Assembly (NCBI GenBank): GCA_964520045.1
Contig: CAZFMJ010000066.1
Location: forward strand, 1 to 16,509
Length of the DNA stretch: 16,509 bases
Source: CAZFMJ01 sp964520045
GTDB taxonomy: Bacteria; Elusimicrobiota; Elusimicrobia; Elusimicrobiales; CAZFMJ01
Direction of reading: 5' to 3'
Positions 6,842-12,433 of this stretch are shown piece after piece; the stretch's first letter is position 1, and each line of letters starts with the position of its first letter. The position numbers were made by a program, and so were the translations under genes. A model generated the notes under the pieces. It saw only the letters and a program-made list of their open reading frames with translations. It did not search any database and had not been told where the DNA came from.

Positions 6842-7471
6842 TTACTTCCCCCCGGCAAAGCGGCGGAATTCCCCTGCGATATCATTCAGCTTGGCATTGT
6901 TGAATAACGCCGCATAAGCCATGAATTTCTTTAACTTAAGCCTTTCCAGATTCTGAAACCGATATGACTGGGCAAAGATATCTTTGTCGCCCCTTTTAAA
7001 GCGGGGAAGATTGAAATAAATAAAGTCGGCGACAGCCTTTTCCGGCTCGGCGATAAAATATGTTAGACCGGCTTGGTCCCTTGCGGCTTTGAATCCGCGG
7101 AATGCTTCGCGCTTAATGTGTTGATAGGTAAACCTCCCCAAATCGTTTTTGAAGCTGGCCGGATTTTTAGTGGTAACAGCGGTAATTACCATCACCATTT
7201 CCGGGATTAGGCCATGAAGGCCTAAAGCATATTCCAGGCTTACATAAGACGGCGCATAAAGCTGTCCGGACAGAAACAACCCGCTGGGCTCCACTGTCCG
7301 GTCGGATTTGCCGACGATATAAAGGCCGCGCCTCAATTGGGTAATCAAACCCTTGCGCCGCCAATTATTAAGCTGGTTGTACATTGTCTGACGTTCGCCG
7401 AGTTTTACGGCGTCCTTACCGGAAAACACCGGCAGATTTTGGAAAGCAGCTTTAAAATCATGAAAATTCAT
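6842..7471 (-). CDS. AbiEi-type antitoxin / transcriptional repressor
   Basis: The 209-residue protein has an N-terminal winged helix (about residues 15-55, with QLNNWRRKGLITQLRRGLYI at 33-52), then YAPSYVSLEYALGLHGLIPE (72-91) and AEPEKAVADFIYF (141-153), the standard marks of AbiEi family antitoxins. In characterised AbiE systems this protein both represses its own promoter through the winged helix and counters the toxin through the C-terminal domain. Gene order (antitoxin first, toxin 4 bases later) is the usual one. A 6-bp inverted repeat sits directly upstream of the start. The ribosome site is weak (AGGT), fitting a short autoregulated leader. Confidence 0.9.
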   Translation of the reverse strand: MNFHDFKAAFQNLPVFSGKDAVKLGERQTMYNQLNNWRRKGLITQLRRGLYIVGKSDRTVEPSGLFLSGQLYAPSYVSLEYALGLHGLIPEMVMVITAVTTKNPASFKNDLGRFTYQHIKREAFRGFKAARDQAGLTYFIAEPEKAVADFIYFNLPRFKRGDKDIFAQSYRFQNLERLKLKKFMAYAALFNNAKLNDIAGEFRRFAGGK

Positions 7472-7483
7472 AAATACCTATAA

Positions 7484-7501
7484 TTACCAAAATACTGGTA
7501 A
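7484..7501 (-). promoter_or_regulatory. Inverted repeat, likely AbiEi operator
   Basis: TTACCA (7484-7489) and TGGTAA (7496-7501) form a perfect inverted repeat with a 6-base spacer, 13 bases upstream of the antitoxin ATG. AbiEi proteins of this family bind inverted repeats in their own promoter, so this is the natural candidate operator. Between here and 7681 nothing else is supported. Confidence 0.55.
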
Positions 7502-7681
7502 CTGCTAGAATAGGATAGCATGCGAAATGACTTTTGGCAAGGGGGGGACGACGCGTTCATTATAATACGCCGTACACGTTACGTGAACATTTGTAAATAA
7601 TGCACAAACCGCGCGGTTCCAAGCACTTTTCTCCTGCTTTTATACACCTTCAAGCGCCCGTCTTTATCAAAATATTTACGA

Positions 7682-7987
7682 CTAAAACCCCAACTCTGTA
7701 CATGAGATTTCATAGTCATACTGCCGTTTCGGTCGGCCGGGGATGGGGCGGGTCTTAAGACCGTCCAGCCTATGCCGGAAAAACCTGAAGCGCCACAATT
7801 TAACGGTATTTCGGCTTATTTTAAACTTCTTGGCTATGTGATAGTTTGTCTCTCCGCGGCCTGCGCATAGGATTATCTGAGCGCGCAGCATATCCCGCCG
7901 CCTATACCCCTCGCGGTTATGCCAGCTGTTAAGAAACCTCTTTTCTTTCAGCGTAAGCGCAATTTCTACGGATTTTTTCCTTGGCAT
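7682..7987 (-). pseudogene. IS630-family transposase, N-terminal fragment
   Basis: The 101-residue ORF contains the IS630/Tc1-like N-terminal helix-turn-helix: LTLKEKRFLNSW, RRRDMLRAQIILCAGRGETN, HIAKKFKISRNTVKLWRFRF, then GLKTRPIPGRPKR. In full-length transposases (about 340 residues) this is followed by a DDE catalytic domain; here similarity ends after GRPKR at about residue 88 and a foreign 13-residue tail leads to a stop. The whole catalytic domain is missing, so it cannot transpose. On the same strand a different frame (7578-7709) stays open, reading SRKYFDKDGRLKVYKSRRK, possibly the end of an unrelated gene joined here. No terminal inverted repeats were found. Confidence 0.75.
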
Positions 7988-8080
7988 TTTGTCCGGATAT
8001 TATATCAAAATATGGTCAGATACTTAGCAAAATTAATGAAAATCGTATGGTCAGTTCTTTTTTTATTTCTCGACTGAGAT

Positions 8081-8123
8081 GTGCCGAAATGGCATTTTGG
8101 ATACTATGAGATATAGTAGAGGG
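8081..8123 (+). repeat. Diverged ~43-bp direct repeat, unit 1
   Basis: GTGCCGAAATGGCATTTTGG followed by GATATAGTAGAGGG at 8110-8123; compare unit at 8404-8445. Confidence 0.6.
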
Positions 8124-8403
8124 TCTTGAAATTGAATTCGCGGTTTTTGCACCGCCTCAATTTTAGGCTAAAAAATGCCGCACAAGCAGGCATTGGAACA
8201 ACAGCCATTTTGAATGGTTTTGCCGCGAAAAGATAAAACACAACGTAACGAAATAGGGGGGGTCACGGGATATATAGAGTAGAGGTGCCTAAATCATTAA
8301 AGCCTGTTTTGGCGGCGGAATAGAATGCAAAAGACGCCAAATCCTTATTTAAAACAGGCGGTTTATTGAACACAAAAAATGGACGCAAGCGTTCGTCTCG
8401 AAT

Positions 8404-8445
8404 GTGCCGAAAATGGCATTTTCGGTGCAGATATATAGTAGGGGG
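8404..8445 (+). repeat. Diverged ~43-bp direct repeat, unit 2, with palindromic operator-like core
   Basis: Contains CCGAAAATG-g-CATTTTCGG (8407-8425), a 9-bp perfect inverted repeat, 4 bases before GATATATAGTAGGGGG (8430-8445). A palindrome next to an AT-rich -10-like block suggests an operator/promoter for the small ORFs that follow. Confidence 0.55.
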
Positions 8446-8449
8446 CTAT

Positions 8450-8590
8450 TTGGACTTGGCGGACGGAGAAATATTTTCGGGTATTTCGGCCGCAGAAAAA
8501 GCATCAGGGGAAGAAGCGGGGATGCATAAATTCTGCGCGGACAACCGCAATTTTTTTAAGGCCCTGCGGTTAAAAATAAGGCAAACCTGA
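8450..8590 (+). CDS. Possible small protein (46 aa) upstream of the replication gene
   Basis: The frame starts at TTG 8450 with GGGGG (8441-8445) upstream, and reads LADGEIFSGISAAEKASGEE, then KFCADNRNFFKALRLKIRQT. Codon use looks protein-like and the TGA at 8588-8590 is followed after one base by the ATG of the next small ORF, a coupling-type arrangement. The open frame extends to 8366, but that extension reads through the palindromic repeat and looks non-coding. No family recognised. Confidence 0.4.
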   Translation: MDLADGEIFSGISAAEKASGEEAGMHKFCADNRNFFKALRLKIRQT

Positions 8591-8591
8591 T

Positions 8592-8792
8592 ATGAAATAT
8601 CGCGGATTCGCATCCAAAATTACAAGCGCCGGCGATAAAAGACGGTACACCCTGATTGGTGTACCCGGGAAAGGGCTTAATCCCTGTATTTATCCGACCT
8701 GCATAGAGGAGGAAACCGGATGCGGGGTGGAGTGGTCGGCCATTGAAGCAATGCCCGACCACTCCCCCCCTACGTGTGTTGTTGAGGTATAA
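8592..8792 (+). CDS. Possible small protein (66 aa), overlapping nested inverted repeats
   Basis: ATG at 8592 directly follows the upstream TGA. The product begins MKYRGFASKITSAGDKRRYT and has three cysteines (PCIYPTC, GCG) and an acidic tail. No family is recognised. Its 3' two thirds coincide with the inverted repeats at 8644-8826, so it may be a structural DNA/RNA region that happens to stay open rather than a gene. Coupled position in a run leading to the replication gene argues mildly for coding. Confidence 0.35.
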   Translation: MKYRGFASKITSAGDKRRYTLIGVPGKGLNPCIYPTCIEEETGCGVEWSAIEAMPDHSPPTCVVEV

Positions 8793-8826
8793 GTTGGGTA
8801 GTTCCCTCCCCCTCTATGCAGGTCGG
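8644..8826 (+). other. Nested inverted repeats upstream of the replication gene (possible origin or nic region)
   Basis: Three elements in order: hairpin GGTACACC (8644-8651)/GGTGTACC (8658-8665), loop 6; outer 16-bp perfect arms CCGACCTGCATAGAGG (8694-8709) and its complement (8811-8826); inside these, GGAGTGGTCGG (8729-8739) with CCGACCACTCC (8755-8765), extended after one mismatch by CATT/AATG round a GAAGC loop. The outer arm ends 22 bases before the ATG of the replication-relaxation-like gene. Secondary structure next to a replication gene fits an origin or transfer site; a cis-acting RNA is the alternative. Confidence 0.5.
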
Positions 8827-8831
8827 AATTA

Positions 8832-8837
8832 AAGGAG
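8832..8837 (+). promoter_or_regulatory. Strong ribosome binding site of the 8848 gene
   Basis: AAGGAGA at 8832-8838 precedes ATG 8848 at normal spacing and decides this start over the in-frame ATG at 8854. It lies only 6 bases after the large inverted repeat, so folding of that repeat could affect its access. Confidence 0.7.
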
Positions 8838-8847
8838 AATTCAAAAA

Positions 8848-9666
8848 ATGACTATGGTTCTGAGCTGTGATAATTACAGAAGCGAGTGTAAGTGTAAGTT
8901 GGAAATTAGAAAAAGAGATATAGAAATTCTCTCGGATTTGGAGCTTTGGGGATTATTAAACGAGCTTCAGGTTAATGCTGTTTTCCATAAAGAAAAAACT
9001 GATATGTCAGTAAAAATCAGCTGGCTGTTTGGAAAAATTAAGCAGGCAGTTACCAATACTGCGCGGCTGAGAATGAGAAAATTAGAAGCCGCGGGATATA
9101 TAAAGATACGCAGGTTCCCTGGACAGAACAAGACCTACACCCTTACGGCTTCAGGCCATAACCTGCTTAAAGCTGAAGGCAGGAATGCCCTGCCTGCGCA
9201 TCAGGCAAGGATATCTCCGGCATGCATAACGCACCAGCTTTTAACAGCGGCGGTAGGGCTTACTATTTCAAAGTTCTGGCGCAGTCCTGTTCTTTCCGGA
9301 AGGCAGATACTGCATGAACTGCATAAGAAAATAGCGCAGGGACTGGCGCACAGAAACGGCAATATCATACCCGACCTTATTGTAAACGACCCCAAGTATC
9401 CGCGCTATGTTGAAGTTGAGCTTAATCAAAAGCCGAACAAGGTCTATTCTGAAATCTGGCACAGGTACGGGGAAATACTGCCCGAAGAATACGTCATTGT
9501 TTACCTTATGGCTACCAATGATGCCTGCAGACGCATAATAACGCTTGCGGAAAGGCTGGGCATGGAAAAGCTATATACCGCCGCCATAGATGAATTCAGG
9601 GCAAGGCAGGGCAGAGTTCTGATGAAAGGAACGGACGGCAGGGAAATGTATCTCATTGATTTTTAA
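8848..9666 (+). CDS. Replication-relaxation-like protein (winged helix plus PD-(D/E)xK-like domain)
   Basis: The 272-residue protein has an N-terminal winged helix (about residues 20-110): TARLRMRKLEAAGYIKIRRF then KTYTLTASGHNLL, the usual recognition helix and wing. The C-terminal half has IIPDLIVNDPKYPRYVEVELNQ-type residues (173-193), with D176, E189 and E191 in a PD...ExE pattern resembling restriction-nuclease-like folds, followed by KPNKVYSEIWHRYGEIL. This layout matches replication-relaxation/MobC-like proteins found on plasmids and integrative elements, where they help initiate replication or transfer. It sits downstream of large inverted repeats and upstream of an excisionase gene, which supports a replication or mobilisation role. 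Family assignment is by pattern only. Confidence 0.6.
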   Translation: MTMVLSCDNYRSECKCKLEIRKRDIEILSDLELWGLLNELQVNAVFHKEKTDMSVKISWLFGKIKQAVTNTARLRMRKLEAAGYIKIRRFPGQNKTYTLTASGHNLLKAEGRNALPAHQARISPACITHQLLTAAVGLTISKFWRSPVLSGRQILHELHKKIAQGLAHRNGNIIPDLIVNDPKYPRYVEVELNQKPNKVYSEIWHRYGEILPEEYVIVYLMATNDACRRIITLAERLGMEKLYTAAIDEFRARQGRVLMKGTDGREMYLIDF

Positions 9667-9905
9667 ACAGATGCCGTAGTTGCGCCCTTAAGATAAGTAT
9701 GCTGAAAGACAGAAAAAAATATTCATCGCCGGCCTTGTGGGTATGTGGGGCCGCCAAAGGCGGATCCAAGGGACTGTGGGCAGAGCGGGCACCCGGTATG
9801 GGTGTCCGAGGCAAAGCCGTCTCTGTCCACATTCCCGGCATATCCATAAGGTTTGCCTTGACAAATATGTGTCGGCTAGAAATTCAGAATTAAGACAGGA
9901 GGAGA
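9667..9905. other. Gene-free structured intergenic segment
   Basis: Contains hairpin CCGCC-aaa-GGCGG (9751-9763) and the larger fold at 9770-9836. TTGACA at 9858-9863 is a consensus -35 box, but no matching -10 lies 16-18 bases downstream. An open frame across this region (9699-9893) has no ribosome site and is explained by the repeats. Confidence 0.5.
9770..9836 (+). other. Three-way-junction fold (structured RNA or DNA site)
   Basis: Stem 1 pairs GGGACTGTGGGCAGAG (9770-9785) with CTCTGTCCACATTCCC (9821-9836): 16 positions, one mismatch, one G-U. Stem 2 pairs CGGGCACCC (9786-9794) with GGGTGTCCG (9800-9808), loop GGTAT. Stem 3 is GGC-AAA-GCC (9810-9818). The stems abut with almost no unpaired bases. 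There is no U-run, so it is not a terminator. It could be a small RNA, a cis-regulator of the excisionase transcript, or a DNA hairpin used in replication or recombination. Confidence 0.5.
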
Positions 9906-9938
9906 ATGAATATTAATATCAAAGAAGCCCCTGGGTAA
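9906..9938 (+). CDS. Possible leader peptide (10 aa) upstream of the excisionase
   Basis: AGGAGGAGA (9897-9905) directly precedes ATG 9906; the frame reads MNINIKEAPG then TAA. The ribosome site is close (3 bases after AGGAGG) but unusually strong for a non-coding place. It is followed by two hairpins, GCAGA/TCTGC (9962-9981) and ATTCCCC/GGGGAAT (10017-10038), before the excisionase ribosome site, an attenuation-like arrangement. Confidence 0.35.
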   Translation: MNINIKEAPG

Positions 9939-10016
9939 TTCATGGCCGGATGTGCGGCGCGGCAGAAATTAAAAAATCTGCTTCGGGAACAAAATTATAC
10001 GGGCTAAGGCATTTCG

Positions 10017-10049
10017 ATTCCCCGCCGGGCAGGGGAATGCTGGAGGTGA
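10017..10049 (+). promoter_or_regulatory. Hairpin plus perfect Shine-Dalgarno of the excisionase gene
   Basis: ATTCCCC (10017-10023) pairs with GGGGAAT (10032-10038), ending 3 bases before GGAGGTGA (10042-10049), a full anti-16S match. The latter fixes the start of the next gene at the TTG 10054. Confidence 0.65.
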
Positions 10050-10053
10050 AATT

Positions 10054-10260
10054 TTGGAAAGACTTCTTAATGTGGAAGAGGTGGCGGAATTTCTAAAAAT
10101 AAAACCGCGGACCGTTTACCAGTGGATACATGAAGGCTATATCCCCGCAATAAAACTCGGCTCACTGGTGCGGTTTAGTCCGGACAGCATCTCTGTATGG
10201 CTCAGGAAGCGGGAAACCTCGGGAAGAATAAGGAGAAGGTCTGATCTCGAATTAAATTGA
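10054..10260 (+). CDS. Excisionase/HTH_17-type DNA-binding protein
   Basis: The 68-residue protein reads MERLLNVEEVAEFLKIKPRT, VYQWIHEGYIPAIKLG, LVRFSPDSISVWL: the standard excisionase-family (MerR-like) helix-turn-helix with wing, which binds DNA near att sites to direct excision or acts as a regulator. It starts with TTG, supported by the perfect ribosome site GGAGGTGA. It probably partners the tyrosine recombinase at 12488-13537, with which it was once convergent and only 6 bases apart (stop to stop). Its last 15 codons lie inside a direct repeat, a copy of which (encoding GTSGRIKKRSDLELN-stop) survives at 12434-12481. Confidence 0.8.
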   Translation: MERLLNVEEVAEFLKIKPRTVYQWIHEGYIPAIKLGSLVRFSPDSISVWLRKRETSGRIRRRSDLELN

Positions 10261-10359
10261 TGATTTTCATTCAAGCATTAAAATCTGGCGCCGCGAGTCT
10301 TCGCCAAAGGAAAGTCTGGCTATCGCCGATTTGAGATAATCAGTGGCAAGGTGGGCGTA
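10213..10359 (+). repeat. 147-bp direct repeat, left copy (xis 3' end plus int 3' tail)
   Basis: Matches 12434-12580 at a constant offset of 2221 with mismatches only at 10214, 10232, 10235, 10344, 10345 and 10354; 10236-10343 is identical. It holds codons 54-68 of the excisionase and, on the minus strand, a promoterless copy of integrase codons 320-349 with one change (Pro324 to Thr). Confidence 0.95.
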
Positions 10360-10388
10360 TGGGAAACCACGTTACAGCTATCTTATAT

Positions 10389-10931
10389 CTACACCTGCAT
10401 TGCTTTTAAGATAGCGTCTAATTCGGGGATATCTTTGCGAAGGTTATCGAAACTATCGCGAGAGAAACATGACAGATACGCCCGCTTATCCATCTTTTTG
10501 TCGGCGCTAAGATAATTCGACTCAAATTCCCGCTTGCAGTTGTCCGATGCCGCGCTCTTTTGCGAGAAATTGGGATACTTCAATATCGCGAGGAACAATC
10601 CTTCAATACAAGGGGTTGCATTTAGTATGGTGATGGCAGGTTTCTTTTGCATGCGGCATTTCAGTTTTCTATCAGTTTCCAAGGTTAAATCGGCATCAAA
10701 GAGAACAAAGCATTTGTCGTAAGCTCTGCTTCCGCGTAAACGAATTGTTTTTTGCACGACACTGCGCGGCGCGCCGCCGGAACCGCATTCAACCTTAACC
10801 GCGATATTTGCATCCCGCATGACATACAGTTCTTTAATGAACTGTAAAAACGCTTTTTCAGTAGGACCTTCGCCCACTATGAGAACTGTTGTTTTTGAAC
10901 TTCGTGTCGGTTTTGCTCTCAGCACAGTCAT
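10389..10931 (-). CDS. RloB-like (TOPRIM-like) protein, second gene of an AbiL/RloAB-type defence pair
   Basis: The 180-residue protein opens with TTVLIVGEGPTEKAFLQF (residues 14-31), whose E21 matches the lone acidic residue of TOPRIM-like folds, followed by SGGAPRSVVQKTI (51-63) and CFVLFDADLT (74-83) with the D-x-D pair D79/D81, then TILNATPCIEGLFLAIL (101-117). This is the RloB family layout at about its usual size. RloB proteins pair with an AAA15-type ATPase (RloA; AbiLi/AbiLii in lactococci) and are presumed metal-dependent nucleic-acid-acting effectors. The start has a good ribosome site (AGGAG) overlapping the stop region of the ATPase gene 10 bases upstream, so the two are one operon. 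The gene ends 29 bases from the left direct repeat. Confidence 0.8.
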   Translation of the reverse strand: MTVLRAKPTRSSKTTVLIVGEGPTEKAFLQFIKELYVMRDANIAVKVECGSGGAPRSVVQKTIRLRGSRAYDKCFVLFDADLTLETDRKLKCRMQKKPAITILNATPCIEGLFLAILKYPNFSQKSAASDNCKREFESNYLSADKKMDKRAYLSCFSRDSFDNLRKDIPELDAILKAMQV

Positions 10932-10941
10932 TTGGCAACTC

Positions 10942-12168
10942 CTAGATATTTGGAACTGCGCCGTACGCGCCGGCCATGTATTTTGCGTATATGTTATCGT
11001 CCCGGCGTACGCCCTTTACCTCATCCAAACGGTACATTTCACTCCTGCATTCGTGCTTTTTTTCAACTAGCATTACCTGCTCTTTCTCCAGATAATTAAG
11101 CACTTCCAGAGAATGTGAAGTAAAAAGCAGCTGGCTGTTGTTCGGATTAGTAGCCGGATGGGCAAACAACTCGATTATTCGCGGTACCGCATGCGGGTGC
11201 AGATCAATTTCGAGCTCATCAATAACCGCAACCCCCCCCTGCTCGATCGCGGGCAGTAGAAAATGAAGCAGGACAAACATATTCTTTGTTCCGCTTGACT
11301 CGAATAGAAAAGGCAATTGATGCTCTTTGCCGTTTACCTTATGAATTCCAAAGGGTAAATAGAGTTTTTGCGACTGTCCTGTTTTTTGATCCGGGAATTC
11401 ATGCTCAAGAATTCTCACATCGTCCAAACCGAGATCAATATCCCTGAGAAATTGCACCACCCTGCTAAAGAGATTCTGGTTTCTATTGTAAGCTCCGGTT
11501 GCTTCAAGAAGCCTGTTGTCGCCAAGGGAAGATGTGTCCCATGATTTACCGGAACGATTTACGTTGCTGATAATTTTTTGGCAGAAATTAGCGATTTCCG
11601 TAAGCGTGTCATTTTTAATTGCAACCGATGCCGCAACTAAGGAAACATTTTTTCTTAGGATTTTTTTGACAACTTCTGTTTCTAAATTGATACGCTGAAC
11701 GATATCAGAACTGTTTATCTCCGCATTCCAATTGCGTTTAAATAGATAATTAAAATGCTGAGTGTCTTCTTTGCGATAAAGCTCTTCTTTAACAACATGC
11801 GTCCGGCATAGATGAATGACATATTTATAGATAATATTATTGTTGTCAAAAATCAGTTCGAATTCGGAAATGCCGTTTTTTTCATCCGAGAAAGCAAAGG
11901 TATCAACAGGTATCTCTTCTTTTTCGCCTTCCAATCCAATAAACGAATTCCGGACAAACCAACTCATAAAAGCAAGAGCCTTGAGCGCATTTGTTTTTCC
12001 TGAGGCATTGGGGCCGACAGCAATTAGTACTTTGCTAAGACGAGACCCATTTGGGGACTCGAAGAACATGTTATTATTTGTTTCAACTCCCTTGCGAATA
12101 TCCTCAAAAGTGATCGTTGCCTCGTTGGCAAAAGAACAAAAATTTTTAAATGTGAATGAATGAATCAT
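10942..12168 (-). CDS. RloA-like AAA15/ABC-type ATPase, first gene of an AbiL/RloAB-type defence pair
   Basis: The 408-residue protein begins with IHSFTFKNFCSFANEATITF (the OLD/RecF-like N-terminal strand pattern), then Walker A GPNASGKT (52-59), an ABC-signature-like FESSGTKNMF (289-298), Walker B VAVIDELEIDLHP (313-325, catalytic E318) and the switch His in FTSHSLEVL (349-357). These mark the AAA15 (RloA, AbiLi) family of SMC/ABC-like ATPases. Partnered with a TOPRIM-like protein, such ATPases act as phage sensors or regulators that release or activate the effector; that role is inferred from related systems. It has its own strong promoter at 12211-12239 and ribosome site GGGGAAA. All ATPase motifs are intact. 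Confidence 0.85.
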   Translation of the reverse strand: MIHSFTFKNFCSFANEATITFEDIRKGVETNNNMFFESPNGSRLSKVLIAVGPNASGKTNALKALAFMSWFVRNSFIGLEGEKEEIPVDTFAFSDEKNGISEFELIFDNNNIIYKYVIHLCRTHVVKEELYRKEDTQHFNYLFKRNWNAEINSSDIVQRINLETEVVKKILRKNVSLVAASVAIKNDTLTEIANFCQKIISNVNRSGKSWDTSSLGDNRLLEATGAYNRNQNLFSRVVQFLRDIDLGLDDVRILEHEFPDQKTGQSQKLYLPFGIHKVNGKEHQLPFLFESSGTKNMFVLLHFLLPAIEQGGVAVIDELEIDLHPHAVPRIIELFAHPATNPNNSQLLFTSHSLEVLNYLEKEQVMLVEKKHECRSEMYRLDEVKGVRRDDNIYAKYMAGAYGAVPNI

Positions 12169-12210
12169 ATTTTTCCCCTAAAGCGCATTTCAATCTATTA
12201 TTACGCTAAA

Positions 12211-12239
12211 ATAGTAGTATATTGTATTATTTTTGTCAA
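12211..12239 (-). promoter_or_regulatory. Sigma70 promoter of the RloA/RloB cassette
   Basis: On the minus strand TTGACA (plus 12234-12239, perfect -35) and TACTAT (plus 12211-12216, 5 of 6 for -10) are separated by exactly 17 bases. Transcription would start near 12204, giving a leader of about 36 bases before the ATG at 12168. The cassette thus brings its own promoter. Confidence 0.75.
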
Positions 12240-12433
12240 ATATCTCCCAATTTACCACAACCATCGCTTTATTTAACGCTGTTATGTAAAAAATCTAACG
12301 ATATAATACCCCCTGTCCTATTTATAACCGAATTGCTCATAATTTGTGCCACAAAAACATCAAAATACCCTTGTTTTGTAGAAAACTTACACTTACTGAC
12401 TTATTTTGATGGTTTTAATGTGTAATTTAAGCA
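12240..12433. other. AT-rich cassette right flank with a 10-bp inverted repeat
   Basis: No gene. CATCAAAATA (12358-12367) and TATTTTGATG (12402-12411) form a perfect inverted repeat about 23 bases inside the right direct repeat. Base composition is much more A+T-rich than the flanking element genes. Confidence 0.5.

Larger units (their letters stand above)
7988..8449. other. Gene-free, repeat-rich stretch
   Basis: No convincing gene. A ~43-base unit occurs at 8081-8123 and again, diverged, at 8404-8445; its second half (GATATATAGTAG plus Gs) also occurs at 8269-8285. The 8404 copy holds a perfect palindrome CCGAAAATG-g-CATTTTCGG (8407-8425). A further inverted repeat pairs GCCTGTTTT (8302-8310) with AAAACAGGC (8351-8359). 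ATGGTCAG occurs twice near 8013 and 8047, just upstream of the transposase fragment. Confidence 0.6.

Noticed and set aside
8126..8236. 36-codon frame starting with TTG after the first repeat unit
   Set aside because: Start codon and ribosome site are poor and composition is not convincingly coding; mentioned only as part of the repeat pattern.
8081..8445. CRISPR array
   Set aside because: Only two or three diverged units at irregular distances and no cas genes in the window.
9699..9893. 64-codon plus-strand frame after the replication gene
   Set aside because: No ribosome site, and the sequence is better explained by the paired stems at 9751-9836.
10389..12168. PARIS (AriA/AriB) or retron-associated system
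   Set aside because: The small protein has the RloB pattern rather than DUF4435, and no reverse transcriptase or retron RNA layout is present; AbiL/RloAB fits better.
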